Notes: generated by a model not told the origin, from the sequence alone. 64,000 bases of DNA from Burkholderia sp. Ac-20365 (GCF_017104715.1 NZ_JAAGPI010000045.1:1-64000), one strand, 5' to 3'. Shown: positions 18,238 through 27,002, numbered from the stretch's first letter. Numbers and translations: made by a program.

Positions 18238-19218
18238 TCATGCCGGCTGCGCGCCTGCTTGCCGAACGGCACGTTGCGCAGCCGCCAGCGATTGTGCGAT
18301 GCCCGCTTCATATGAAGTCTTCATAACAGGGCCGATCAGCTTCGTCAGCGCTGAGTCGTCGAGCACGACGGGGTCCGTCAGCAGGTAGTGCATCTCGACC
18401 ATTTCGCGCAATAGCGGGTTGAACAGACCCATGACCCGCAGCATCGTCCTGTTCGCCACCATCAGCTTCGGCTCACACTGCGCGAGCGCATACGCGCGCG
18501 CGGCGATGTCGCGCTGCGTCGTGGTGCCCGCACCCGCCAGATGCAGCACGCGGCCAAAGGCTTCAGGCGTGCGCGATAGCCGTTCGACCACCGGCCCCAC
18601 GTCGGGCATGAACACGAATTCATGCGACACGTCGATCGGGCCGATCATCTGCGCGCGCGTGCCTTTCGCCGCGCCTTCGAACACACCGTGCAGCAAGCTT
18701 CGCTCGACGCCAGGACCGTAGAAATCGGGCAGACGCAACACGAGTGTTTCGAGCCCGTCGCGGCCATGCGCATCAATGACGAGGTTCTCCTGCGCGAGCC
18801 GCATCTTGCCTTTGAACGTATGCGGTTCGCGCGGATGCGATTCGGTGACGGGCATGCTGCGCGCCCGCCCATAGGGATACACCGTCCCGATCAGGATCAG
18901 CCGCTGGACGCCGTCCGCGCGCAGCGCGTCGAGTGTTTTCTGCATCAGCACGGGATGCAGTTCGAACTGGTGATACGGCACGCCGACCAGATAGATGGCC
19001 GTCTGCAAACCAGCCGCTGCGGAGGCGATCGAGGCGGGATCGTCCGGATTCCACGTGGCGATTTCCGCGAGCGAATCGTCACCGAACGATTCCACCAACG
19101 CCTGCCGCCCACGTCCGATCACGCGATAGCGCCGGCCCGCCGCGCTCAGCGCGTGGGCAATGCTGCGTCCGGCGGCGCCCGCTGCGCCGAACAGCCCGAT
19201 CTGTGCTGCGTTTTCCAT
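18238..19218 (-). CDS. NAD-dependent epimerase/dehydratase family protein
   Basis: A 326-residue extended-SDR protein. The N-terminal cofactor motif is GLFGAAGAAGRSIAHAL. The TVYPYGRAR region carries the active-site Tyr area and FYGPGVERSL is a family block. It probably acts on a nucleotide-sugar or another hydroxy-carbonyl compound; substrate unknown. It is divergent from a TetR gene, with a double palindromic operator between, so it is very likely the TetR protein's regulated target. Confidence 0.85.
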   Translation of the reverse strand: MENAAQIGLFGAAGAAGRSIAHALSAAGRRYRVIGRGRQALVESFGDDSLAEIATWNPDDPASIASAAAGLQTAIYLVGVPYHQFELHPVLMQKTLDALRADGVQRLILIGTVYPYGRARSMPVTESHPREPHTFKGKMRLAQENLVIDAHGRDGLETLVLRLPDFYGPGVERSLLHGVFEGAAKGTRAQMIGPIDVSHEFVFMPDVGPVVERLSRTPEAFGRVLHLAGAGTTTQRDIAARAYALAQCEPKLMVANRTMLRVMGLFNPLLREMVEMHYLLTDPVVLDDSALTKLIGPVMKTSYEAGIAQSLAAAQRAVRQAGAQPA

Positions 19219-19279
19219 GACATCTCCCGTCGAATGCGCCCGCCGTTTCGTCGAGCAAAATTGAGCGCAGAAAATTTAC

Positions 19280-19307
19280 TGAACACTGTTCACTGAACGA
19301 TGTTCAG
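19280..19307. promoter_or_regulatory. Double palindromic operator for the divergent TetR regulator
   Basis: Two adjacent palindromes share the half-site TGAAC/GTTCA: TGAAC-ACT-GTTCA at 19280-19292 and CTGAAC-GAT-GTTCAG at 19293-19307. They lie between the divergent epimerase (start 19218) and tetR (start 19350) genes. Their centres are 14 bases apart. The layout suits binding of two TetR dimers and repression both ways. Confidence 0.85.
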
Positions 19308-19349
19308 TTTAATTTGACTTTTCAGTTTGTCAACCGGAAAATCGGTCAC

Positions 19350-20066
19350 ATGGGAATCGCTGAAAGAAAGACTCGTCAGAAGCAGGAACTGCGCGGCCGC
19401 ATCCTCGATGCCGCGCGGCGCATCGTCATGCGCGAAGGGTTTGGCGCGCTGTCGATGCGCAAGATCGCCGACGCGATCGAATATTCGCCTGCCACGCTCT
19501 ATCTGCACTTCGAAAGCCGCGATGCGATCGCACGCGCGCTGTGTGCGGAGGGCTACGCGCAACTGCTCGCCAGCTTCGAGCCGCTGATCTCGATTGCCGA
19601 TCCCGCCGAACGGCTGAAGGCAATCGGACGCGCGTATGTCGCGTTCGGCGTCGCGCATCCGGAAACGTACCGGCTGATCTTCATGGAGGATCCGTCTTAT
19701 ACGGGCGCGGCGCTGGTCGGCGGCGATCAGACAGAAAACGCAGAGGCTGCCGACGACAAAGCCTTTCGTCTGATGGTCGAGTCGATCGACACGCTCAAGG
19801 CAGAAGGCCGTCTGTCCGGCGCGCCGGATAGTCTGGTTTGCGCCGAGGCGTTCTGGGCGACGATGCATGGCATCGTCGCGTTGCATCTGACTTGCCCCGT
19901 GTTTCCCCGCGCGCCGCTCGATGCCGTGGTGGATGCGGCGCTCGTCGCGTGGTTCGGAGCGGGCGAAGCGTCCGCAGATGCCGCGCCGGATCAGGGCGAC
20001 AGCAAGGAAGCGGACAAGCCGCCCAAAGCGCGGCGCAGTGCCTCATCGAAGGTAAGTGCCGCATAG
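19350..20066 (+). CDS. TetR-family transcriptional repressor
   Basis: A 238-residue regulator. The N-terminal helix-turn-helix spans about residues 15-60 (FGALSMRKIADAIEYSPATL with the typical YLHFESRDA recognition end). A C-terminal ligand domain of the TetR_C type follows, and the last 30 residues are charged and probably disordered. I start at ATG 19350; a TTG at 19314 overlaps the operator region and is unlikely. It should repress itself and the divergent epimerase gene. Its inducer is unknown. Confidence 0.92.
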   Translation: MGIAERKTRQKQELRGRILDAARRIVMREGFGALSMRKIADAIEYSPATLYLHFESRDAIARALCAEGYAQLLASFEPLISIADPAERLKAIGRAYVAFGVAHPETYRLIFMEDPSYTGAALVGGDQTENAEAADDKAFRLMVESIDTLKAEGRLSGAPDSLVCAEAFWATMHGIVALHLTCPVFPRAPLDAVVDAALVAWFGAGEASADAAPDQGDSKEADKPPKARRSASSKVSAA

Positions 20067-20152
20067 CCGGCTGTGCCGGTTTCACTGAAGAAGTCCGATG
20101 CGCGTGCTACCGTTGGCGTCGCAAGCTCATTCAACCGCTTCACGCCCACACC

Positions 20153-21283
20153 ATGTCGACATCCGAATCGCGCAGCGCCTCCGACGAACTCATCGCCTAT
20201 GTTGCCAACGGCATTGGCTTCATCGAGCTGAACCGGCCGAAGGCGCTCAACGCGCTGTCGCTCTCGATGATGCGGGCGATGCACGCGGCGCTCGACGCAT
20301 GGCGCGAGAATCCCGACGTGCTAGCGGTCGTCGTGCGCAGCACGAGCGAGCGCGCGTTCTGCGCGGGCGGTGATATCCGTTACCTGTACGAGTCGTTTCG
20401 CCGCAGCGATGGCGATGCCGTCGATACGTTTTTCATCGAAGAATATCGGCTCGACCATGCGATCTTCACCTACACGAAGCCGTATATCGCGTTCATGAAC
20501 GGCGTCGTAATGGGCGGCGGCATGGGGATCTCGCAGGGCGCGCATCGCACGGGCGGCTTGCGGGTGGTGACGTCGACCACGCGCATGGCGATGCCGGAAA
20601 CGCGCATCGGGCTCTTTCCCGACGTCGGCGCCGGCTGGTTTCTGGCGCGCACGCCGGGCGCGATCGGCCGCTATCTTGCTGTGACGGGCGAAACCATCGG
20701 GGCAGCCGACGCGCTCTACGCAGGTCTCGCCGATACCTACGTGCCCGACGAAGCGATTCCCGCGCTGCTCGACCGCCTGAAGACGCAACCGTTCGAGGCG
20801 GGCGCGGATGTCGTCGCGTGCGTGCTGCGTGAAGCGGAGTCGCATAAGGTGGTGCCGACGCCCGACACCTCGCCGCTCGCCGACGCGCGTATTTCGATCG
20901 ACCGGCATTTCGCGTTGCCCGACGTCGCGCAGATCATCCAGTCGCTCGATCGCGAAGGCGATTGCACCTACGCCGACTGGGCCGAGCAGACAGGCGCCAC
21001 GCTGCGCGAGCGCTCGCCGCTGTCGATGGCCGTCGCGCTCGAAGTGGTCACGCGCGCCGAAGGCACGATGGCCGAAGTGCTGCGTCGCGATCTCGATCTG
21101 ACGCGTTCATCGTTCGAACGCGGCGATGCGGCGGAAGGCATCCGTGCGCGCATCATCGATAAGGACAATCAGCCGCAGTGGCGCTTTGCGCGTATCGAGG
21201 ACGTGCCGCGCGCGGATGTCGAAAAGATGTTTGACAGCCCGTGGCCCGCGAACGAACATCCGTTGCGGGACCTGGAAGGCTGA
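20153..21283 (+). CDS. Enoyl-CoA hydratase/isomerase family, 3-hydroxyisobutyryl-CoA hydrolase-like
   Basis: A 376-residue crotonase-fold protein, longer than simple enoyl-CoA hydratases and matching 3-hydroxyisobutyryl-CoA hydrolase, which acts in valine breakdown. The oxyanion-hole segments are AFCAGGDIRYLYE and MNGVVMGGGMGIS. The catalytic region is MPETRIGLFPDVGAGWFLAR, with the Glu and Asp of the hydrolase group. The C-terminal 130 residues form the extra helical domain. The ATG at 20153 fits family length but lacks a clear ribosome site. It follows tetR by 86 bases. Confidence 0.88.
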   Translation: MSTSESRSASDELIAYVANGIGFIELNRPKALNALSLSMMRAMHAALDAWRENPDVLAVVVRSTSERAFCAGGDIRYLYESFRRSDGDAVDTFFIEEYRLDHAIFTYTKPYIAFMNGVVMGGGMGISQGAHRTGGLRVVTSTTRMAMPETRIGLFPDVGAGWFLARTPGAIGRYLAVTGETIGAADALYAGLADTYVPDEAIPALLDRLKTQPFEAGADVVACVLREAESHKVVPTPDTSPLADARISIDRHFALPDVAQIIQSLDREGDCTYADWAEQTGATLRERSPLSMAVALEVVTRAEGTMAEVLRRDLDLTRSSFERGDAAEGIRARIIDKDNQPQWRFARIEDVPRADVEKMFDSPWPANEHPLRDLEG

Positions 21284-21319
21284 ATCAATCAATAGAAGCA
21301 GGGCAGAAGTAGAGCGGCC

Positions 21320-21739
21320 TCAGTCGTCGCTCGTCATGAAGGCGCGCATGAACACGAGCGCGCCCCAGCCCCACATCGCATTCGACGCGAAGCCGAGCGC
21401 AAGGCGCGGCAGCATATTGCCCGACGGCCAGATGCCGCGCAGGGGATCGACCACGAACACGCCGGCCGCCGTCAGCACGATGCCGCCGAACACGAAAGCC
21501 TGAATCCACGGCGCGGGCCGCTCGGGCGACACGCGCAGCAGCCACGCCATCAGCACCGCCCACACCGAACTCCAGATCGCATTCGCGATGAATTCCGGCA
21601 AGCCGATGGGCATGAACGGCGCGGTCGAGAACCCTGTCGGGTCGATGAGGCCGGCGGCGTGCAGAAGCGCGAGCGTCGACTCGTGAAAGAACAGCGACGC
21701 CAGAAAGCCGGACACGAACGGCAGGATGATTTTTTGCAT
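21320..21739 (-). CDS. Small integral membrane protein, function unknown
   Basis: A 139-residue protein with about four hydrophobic helices (FVSGFLASLFFHESTLALL; NAIWSSVWAVLMAWLL; AFVFGGIVLTAAGVFVV; GWGALVFMRAF). The N-terminus MQKIILPFVSGF resembles small inner-membrane proteins of unknown function in Burkholderia. I start at the ATG at 21739; 14 further codons are open upstream without ribosome-site support. It converges with the hydrolase gene, 36 bases apart. Confidence 0.7.
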   Translation of the reverse strand: MQKIILPFVSGFLASLFFHESTLALLHAAGLIDPTGFSTAPFMPIGLPEFIANAIWSSVWAVLMAWLLRVSPERPAPWIQAFVFGGIVLTAAGVFVVDPLRGIWPSGNMLPRLALGFASNAMWGWGALVFMRAFMTSDD

Positions 21740-22311
21740 GCTTGACAGCGTCGGTCGCCGGGCGTCGATGATAGATCGCAACGCCCGTGCAGGTTAATCG
21801 GAGACGAGCGCCATTATATCGGCGGCGCGCTGGGGATTTGGCGGCCTGTGCGGTTTCGCGACGTATGCTGCAGCGTCAGGTAAATCACGAAAGTGGAAAA
21901 CCTAAGCTCAAAAAAATCGTTCAAAAGAAAGAGCGCCGTCCATAGACTGTTTTCCCATGCAGGCGGCGCTGCCCCCATGAATTGCGCATGATGCACGCCG
22001 CCGCTCCGACACGTTTCGCGCGCAGGGATGCCGCGCTGCGTGCGCCGATCACGCCGATTCACACGAGAGAACCCGTCGCGATGTCCCATCCGATGCCCAT
22101 TCGCGCTTGCCCGGCTAAGTCGTCCGCTGTGCGCGACCTTGGCATGCAAGGCAGGCCGCCTCGCTGTCGCCGCTGACGCGGTCATCTTCAATCATCAGTT
22201 TCCGATGCGCTGCGCGGACGCGGCGGGACATGACACGCCCGGCGACTGCGCCCGCAGGCATCGAGAACGCTTAAGCCCGACGACATCACACGAATAAAGC
22301 AGGAGCAGCAC
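21740..22311 (+). promoter_or_regulatory. Upstream region and long leader of the ssu operon
   Basis: These 572 bases hold the ssu promoter region. A/T-rich sequence at 21890-21935 precedes CATAGACTG (21941-21949), which resembles the promoter-like element before sbp. If transcription begins near 21955, the leader before ssuD is about 355 bases. A 62-codon frame from ATG 21988 has an unconvincing basic composition; a leader peptide is possible but unproven. No ssuE or ssuA remnant is visible. Confidence 0.45.
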
Positions 22312-23469
22312 ATGAATGTGTTCTGGTTCATTCCGACTCACGGCGACAGCCGCTATCTCGGCACGTCGCAAGGCGCCCGTGCAGCCGACTATGACTACTT
22401 CCGGCAGATCGCCGTCGCAGCCGATACGCTCGGCTACGAGGGCGTGCTGCTGCCGACGGGCCGCTCGTGCGAAGACGCATGGGTTGTCGCGTCGAGCCTG
22501 ATTCCCGCGACGAAGCGCCTGAAGTTTCTGGTCGCGATCCGTCCGGGCATTGCGTCGCCGGGGTTGTCGGCGCGCATGGCGTCGACGTTCGACCGGCTGT
22601 CGGGCGGGCGTCTGCTGATCAACGTCGTGACAGGCGGCGATGCAGCCGAACTCGAAGGCGACGGACTGTTCGTCGATCACGACACGCGCTACGAAATCAC
22701 TGACGAATTCCTGCGCATCTGGCGCGGCCTGCTGACCAATGCGCATCAGAACGAAAGCCTCGATTTCATCGGCAAGCATCTGAAGTCGAAGGGCGGCAAG
22801 GTGCTGTATCCGCCTGTGCAGAATCCGCATCCGCCGCTATGGTTCGGCGGGTCGTCGCCGGCCGCGCATGAGATGGCGGGCGAGCATATCGATACGTATC
22901 TGACGTGGGGCGAGCCGCCCGAAGCCGTCGCGAAGAAGATCGCGGACATCCGCGCGCGTGCCGCGCAGCATGGCCGCAAGATCAGGTTCGGCATCCGTCT
23001 GCACGTGATCGTGCGAGAAACGGAAGACGAAGCGTGGGCTGCCGCCGACAAGCTCATCAGCAAGCTCGATGACGACACGGTTGCGCGCGCGCAGGCGTCG
23101 TTCTCGAAGATGGATTCGGAAGGCCAGCGGCGCATGGCCGCATTGCACGGTGGCAAGCGCGGCTCGCGCAAGGATCTGGAGGTCTATCCGAACCTGTGGG
23201 CGGGTGTGGGTCTCGTGCGCGGCGGCGCGGGCACGGCGCTCGTCGGCAGTCCGGAGCAGGTTGCCGCGCGCATGCAGGAATACGCGGACCTCGGCATCGA
23301 GACGTTCATTCTGTCCGGCTATCCGCACCTCGAAGAGTCGTATCGCTTTGCCGAACTCGTGTTCCCGTTGCTGCCGGGACGTCAGCGTGCGGGTGTGAGC
23401 GGGCCGCTGTCGGGTCCGTTCGGCGAGATCGTCGGCAATAACTATGCGCCGAAGGCGTCGCAAAGCTGA
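22312..23469 (+). CDS. ssuD: FMNH2-dependent alkanesulfonate monooxygenase
   Basis: A 385-residue luciferase-like monooxygenase that releases sulfite from alkanesulfonates using FMNH2 and oxygen. The N-terminus MNVFWFIPTHGDSRYLG is characteristic. Catalytic-site residues visible are the Cys in TGRSCEDAW (Cys53), the His in IRLHVIVRETE and the Arg in GVGLVRGGAGTALVG. GGAG precedes the ATG with good spacing. It heads an operon with ssuC, ssuB and ssuF. The flavin reductase gene ssuE is not beside it, so reduced flavin must come from elsewhere. Confidence 0.97.
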   Translation: MNVFWFIPTHGDSRYLGTSQGARAADYDYFRQIAVAADTLGYEGVLLPTGRSCEDAWVVASSLIPATKRLKFLVAIRPGIASPGLSARMASTFDRLSGGRLLINVVTGGDAAELEGDGLFVDHDTRYEITDEFLRIWRGLLTNAHQNESLDFIGKHLKSKGGKVLYPPVQNPHPPLWFGGSSPAAHEMAGEHIDTYLTWGEPPEAVAKKIADIRARAAQHGRKIRFGIRLHVIVRETEDEAWAAADKLISKLDDDTVARAQASFSKMDSEGQRRMAALHGGKRGSRKDLEVYPNLWAGVGLVRGGAGTALVGSPEQVAARMQEYADLGIETFILSGYPHLEESYRFAELVFPLLPGRQRAGVSGPLSGPFGEIVGNNYAPKASQS

Positions 23470-23546
23470 TCGCGCGATTGATCTGTCTTGATCTGACTGA
23501 AGGCGATGCTGTGTCACGCATCGCCTGGTAAAAGGAGTGCTGGTTT

Positions 23547-24377
23547 ATGTCGACTGTTTCTGGCAATCGCCCCGTGAGCCTGAATTTCGCGAGGCTGAAC
23601 GTCGCGGGTCTCGCGCGCCGGCTCGCGCCGTGGATCGTGCCGCTCGTGATCCTGCTCGCATGGGAAAGCGCTGCGCGCAGCGGCGTGCTGTCGACGCGCG
23701 TGCTGCCTGAGCCGCTCGCCGTCGTGAAGGCTGCGTGGTCGCTGATCCAATCGGGTGAAATGTGGGCCGATGTGAAGGTCAGCACGTGGCGCGCGGTGTC
23801 GGGCTTTGCGATCGGCGGCGGGATTGGTTTCGTGCTCGGTCTCGCAACGGGCTTGTTCCGTCCCATCGATATCGCGCTCGATACGACCGTGCAGATGATC
23901 CGCAACATCCCCGCACTCGCGATGATTCCGCTCGTGATTCTCTGGTTCGGCATCGAGGAAGAGGCGAAGGTGTTTCTCGTGTCGCTCGGCGTGTTTTTCC
24001 CGATCTACGTGAACACGTATCACGGCATCCGTTCCGTCGACACCAATCTGATCGAGATGGCACGCAGCTACGGCGTGAAGGGTTTCGCGCTGTATCGCGA
24101 CGTGATCCTGCCGGGCGCGTTGCCGTCGATTCTCGTCGGCGTGCGCTTCGCGTTCGGGTTGATGTGGGTCACGCTGATCGTCGCGGAAACGATCTCTGCG
24201 CAATCGGGCATCGGCTACATGACGATGAACGCGCGCGAGTTCCTGCAAACGGATGTGGTGGTGGTCGGCATTCTGCTGTATGCGGCGCTTGGCAAGCTCG
24301 CCGACATGCTCGCGAAGGGGCTGGAGCGCGTGTCGCTGCGCTGGCATCCCGCGTATCAACGAGGATCGAAAGCATGA
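23547..24377 (+). CDS. ssuC: Aliphatic sulfonate ABC transporter permease
   Basis: A 276-residue inner-membrane permease with about six helices. The EAA loop that contacts the ATPase reads IEMARSYGVKGFALYRDVIL. It pairs with SsuB to import sulfonates under sulfate limitation. It lies 77 bases after ssuD and overlaps ssuB by four bases (ATGA), showing translational coupling. The periplasmic binding protein SsuA, normally in the same operon, is missing here. Confidence 0.95.
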   Translation: MSTVSGNRPVSLNFARLNVAGLARRLAPWIVPLVILLAWESAARSGVLSTRVLPEPLAVVKAAWSLIQSGEMWADVKVSTWRAVSGFAIGGGIGFVLGLATGLFRPIDIALDTTVQMIRNIPALAMIPLVILWFGIEEEAKVFLVSLGVFFPIYVNTYHGIRSVDTNLIEMARSYGVKGFALYRDVILPGALPSILVGVRFAFGLMWVTLIVAETISAQSGIGYMTMNAREFLQTDVVVVGILLYAALGKLADMLAKGLERVSLRWHPAYQRGSKA

Positions 24378-25294
24378 GTGCAAGCACATTGTCCGTCTTG
24401 ATGGGCGGGATCACGGGCGCGGATCTCGAAGCCGAACTCCGGCAACAGGGCACGCACGAGCGTGTGCCGGCGCAAGCAGCGCCTGCGTTACGCGAGATTG
24501 CACGCGAGAAGCAGGACATCTCCGTCGAGCTGCGCGGCGTCGGCAAGCGTTACGGCGAGCGCGCGGTGCTGTCGGACTTCGATCTGTCGATCGAGCGCGG
24601 CAGCTTCGTGTCGATCGTCGGACGCAGCGGTTGCGGCAAATCGACCTTGCTGCGGTTGATCGCCGGTCTCGAAGCGCCGAGCTCGGGCACGCTCGACAAA
24701 CGCGCCGACGGCGCGCAGCCGTTCGACACACGCATCATGTTTCAGGACGCGCGCCTGCTGCCCTGGAAGACCGTGCTGCAGAACGTCATGCTGGGTCTGG
24801 GCCGTTCGTCGCGTGATAACGCACGCCGCGTGCTCGACGAAGTCGGTCTGCTCGAACGCGCGAACGACTGGCCCGCGCAGCTTTCGGGCGGCCAGCGGCA
24901 GCGCGTCGCGCTGGCGCGCGCGCTCGTGCATCGGCCGCAATTGCTGCTGCTCGACGAACCGCTGGGCGCGCTCGATGCGCTTACACGTATCGAAATGCAC
25001 GCGCTGATCGAGCGGTTATGGCGCGAGCATCGCTTCACGGCCTTGCTTGTCACGCACGATGTGCAGGAAGCCGTCGCGCTCGCCGATCGCATCCTGCTGA
25101 TCGAGGAGGGCAGGATCGCACTCGATCAGCCCGTGCCGCTCGCAAGACCGCGCGAGCGTGCGACGGCGGCGTTCGCGCAACTCGAAGAGCGCGTGCTGCA
25201 ACGTGTGATGAAGACACGTGCAAACGACGAAGCTGTTTCATCCGGTAACACCACCCACAGCGTGCACGCACGCGATATTCGCTGGGCAGTGTGA
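24374..25294 (+). CDS. ssuB: Aliphatic sulfonate ABC transporter ATP-binding protein
   Basis: A 306-residue ABC ATPase. Walker A is GRSGCGKST, the Q-loop lies in FQDARLLPW, the signature is LSGGQRQRVALARAL and Walker B is LLLLDEPLGALDA, followed by the switch His in LLVTHDVQEAVAL. The FQDARLLPWKTV segment is typical of SsuB/TauB. An N-terminal extension of about 50 residues precedes the ABC domain. The ATG at 24374 overlaps the ssuC stop. Confidence 0.95.
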   Translation: MSASTLSVLMGGITGADLEAELRQQGTHERVPAQAAPALREIAREKQDISVELRGVGKRYGERAVLSDFDLSIERGSFVSIVGRSGCGKSTLLRLIAGLEAPSSGTLDKRADGAQPFDTRIMFQDARLLPWKTVLQNVMLGLGRSSRDNARRVLDEVGLLERANDWPAQLSGGQRQRVALARALVHRPQLLLLDEPLGALDALTRIEMHALIERLWREHRFTALLVTHDVQEAVALADRILLIEEGRIALDQPVPLARPRERATAAFAQLEERVLQRVMKTRANDEAVSSGNTTHSVHARDIRWAV

Positions 25295-25350
25295 ACACAT
25301 TTGCGGGCTGACGCCCGCCGACTTTTTCATCGACCACGGAGTTATCCGAC

Positions 25351-25566
25351 ATGAGCATTTCCGCGATCAACGTACGCAACCAGTTCAAAGGCAAAGTGAA
25401 GGAAATCATCCGCGGACCCGTCGTGTCCGAAGTCGACGTCGACACGCCGTTCGGCATCGTCACGTCGGTGATCACGACGCGCTCGATCGACGAACTCGAA
25501 CTCAAGGTGGGCGCGGAAGTGGTCGCGCTCGTCAAATCGACGGAAGTTTCAATCGCGCGACTGTAA
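25351..25566 (+). CDS. ssuF: TOBE-domain molybdopterin-binding-like protein SsuF
   Basis: A 71-residue single TOBE domain: MSISAINVRNQFKGKVKEI, VDVDTPFGIVTSVITTRS and VGAEVVALVKSTEVSIARL follow the molbindin pattern. In Pseudomonas putida the ssuEADCBF operon ends with a gene of this type, reported to be needed for sulfonate use although its role is unclear. It lies 56 bases after ssuB in the same direction, with GGAG-like sequence upstream of the ATG. Confidence 0.9.
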   Translation: MSISAINVRNQFKGKVKEIIRGPVVSEVDVDTPFGIVTSVITTRSIDELELKVGAEVVALVKSTEVSIARL

Positions 25567-25580
25567 TGGCTGCAACGGGT

Positions 25581-25608
25581 GCGCGTCGGCCGTATTGAGC
25601 CGGCGCGC
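25581..25608. terminator. Possible bidirectional hairpin between ssuF and the convergent small gene
   Basis: GCGCGTCGGC and GCCGGCGCGC pair across an 8-base loop, with one G-U. No T-run follows on either side, so rho-independent activity is doubtful. Its position between convergent genes is the main support. Confidence 0.4.
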
Positions 25609-25627
25609 GCGCCACGTTGTCCGCCCG

Positions 25628-25903
25628 CTATTTCGCGTTGGTTGCGCTCGCGGGCGGATGTACCGACATGTCGTCGTTAGGCTGCTTGCGTGGCTTCTTG
25701 ACGGGCATGTTGTCGGGATTGGTTGCGCTCGCCGCGCCCGACGCCGCCGCGGGCGGCGGCTTTACCATCGGCGTGCCGCCTGCCTGCGGCGCGACGGTCT
25801 GACCCCGCGCCATCGGCGCGACGCTCGCCGACATGGCCAGCGCAATGGCTATTCCCGTTGTCGCACAGACGCGGAGCTTCAGTCCCATCTTCGTTGGAAT
25901 CAT
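25628..25903 (-). CDS. Small secreted proline-rich protein
   Basis: A 91-residue protein from ATG 25903, which follows AGGGAG with correct spacing. Residues 1-33 are a signal peptide (LRVCATTGIAIALAMSASVA, cleavage near ARG-QTV). The mature part is short, Pro/Ala/Lys-rich and probably disordered (PPPAAASGAAS; VKKPRKQPNDD). I recognise no family. It converges with ssuF. Confidence 0.72.
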   Translation of the reverse strand: MIPTKMGLKLRVCATTGIAIALAMSASVAPMARGQTVAPQAGGTPMVKPPPAAASGAASATNPDNMPVKKPRKQPNDDMSVHPPASATNAK

Positions 25904-26080
25904 CGGATTCTCCCTGCGGTTACTCCTCCGTATCGCTAGCCGCGTGCCAGCCCCGGACGCAGCGCATTTGCCCGCCGCGACGTATCCCGGCAATCCGCGC
26001 AGGAAGTGCTAGCATGAACTGATCATCGACTGGCGCATTGCCATCCGGGCGGCGCGTCGCCAACGAATGCGGAGGCTGCG

Positions 26081-26281
26081 ATGACGAAGTCCTTGAGTGC
26101 GGATGCAATCGATACCTTGCGGCAACTGAACGACATCGGCACAGGGCAGGCGGCGCCTGCCGTCGAACCCGTCGTCGAGAAGGAACTGCTGGGCGCGGGT
26201 CTGGTGGCGAAATCGGGGAAGGGCGCGGGCGTCGAAATCACCTGCGACGGCAGGAAGTACCTGTCGGGCGATTGCGACTAG
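26081..26281 (+). CDS. Small hypothetical protein (66 aa)
   Basis: A 66-residue protein from ATG 26081, preceded by GGAGG at optimal distance. It is mixed helical with a C-terminal strand region (VEITCDGRKYLSGDCD) bearing two cysteines. There is no signal peptide or membrane segment. I do not recognise it; the strong ribosome site is the best evidence that it is real. Another small gene follows 68 bases later. Confidence 0.7.
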   Translation: MTKSLSADAIDTLRQLNDIGTGQAAPAVEPVVEKELLGAGLVAKSGKGAGVEITCDGRKYLSGDCD

Positions 26282-26349
26282 CTTCCAGAGACTGAACAGA
26301 TTCGAGTGACTGAGTCGGACGACGGAACCCGACCGCGGAGGAACGCGCA

Positions 26350-26601
26350 ATGAAGCCGAAAGGCATCGACATGGGCGACTACGAGGAGCGCTACAAGGAC
26401 TTCGAGATGGAGGTCTGCGTGGAGCAGGTCATGACGGGCGTCAAGGCGCATTTCCGCATCCTGAAGGATGACGCGGTGATGCTCGACTGGCGGCTGGTTC
26501 CGATCGACGGTTTCTGGCCGACGGAGCACGCGGCGGCCGAAGCCGGTTTTCGCGCGGCGCGCGAGGCCATCGACGTCGAACTGCTCGCGGCAGGCGGATA
26601 G
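26350..26601 (+). CDS. Small hypothetical protein (83 aa)
   Basis: An 83-residue acidic cytosolic protein from ATG 26350, preceded by GAGGAA. Recognisable stretches are YEERYKDFEMEVCVEQV, a strand-turn-strand middle (AVMLDWRLVPIDGFWPTE) and a C-terminal helix FRAAREAIDVELLAAG. The family is unknown to me. It probably forms a unit with the 66-residue gene upstream. Confidence 0.75.
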   Translation: MKPKGIDMGDYEERYKDFEMEVCVEQVMTGVKAHFRILKDDAVMLDWRLVPIDGFWPTEHAAAEAGFRAAREAIDVELLAAGG

Positions 26602-26621
26602 CCGGTCCGCTTTTCGATGCC

Positions 26622-26664
26622 GCAAAAAACAAAGCCGGATGCTCTGGAGGAGAACATCCGGCTT
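26622..26664 (-). terminator. Rho-independent terminator on the minus strand
   Basis: AAGCCGGATG (26632-26641) pairs perfectly with CATCCGGCTT (26655-26664); on the minus strand the stem is followed by TTGTTTTTTG. It would end a transcript from the DUF4148 gene about 340 bases past that gene's stop codon. Confidence 0.85.
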
Positions 26665-26679
26665 AACACCACCTGCAAC

Positions 26680-26995
26680 AACAGACTGCGTGGTACTTCC
26701 AGGGTACGGCAACTTCGAACTGCTGGTACTTCCAGATACTGCCTGCTTCGCCATCAACGGTACTGCTACTACGATCAAGCTTTGACTGCGGTACTGCTAC
26801 ATCTGGAACAACAACTTCGACTTCTACGACGTGCTGCAACTTCGACTTCAACGGCCACTTCCACTACCTGCTGCAACTTCGATTTCGACTGCAACTGCGG
26901 GAACTGCGTGTTACCAGTGATGCCTGTTACTGCCTGCAACTACGTACTGCGCGTACTACCGGGTACTGCCTGCTACGAAATCTGCGTCAGATCCG
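26680..26995 (-). repeat. Degenerate short-repeat tract in the 3' region of the DUF4148 gene
   Basis: About 315 bases are built from degenerate copies of short units: TACTGC and CAACTTCGACT on the plus strand, read as GCAGTA and AGTCGAAGTTG on the minus strand. There are at least six TACTGC copies and five AACTTCGA variants, with lower GC than the flanks. The tract lies between the DUF4148 stop and a minus-strand terminator, so it is probably transcribed as a long 3' untranslated region. Neither strand gives a convincing protein. Confidence 0.65.
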
Positions 26996-27002
26996 CTTCG
27001 GC

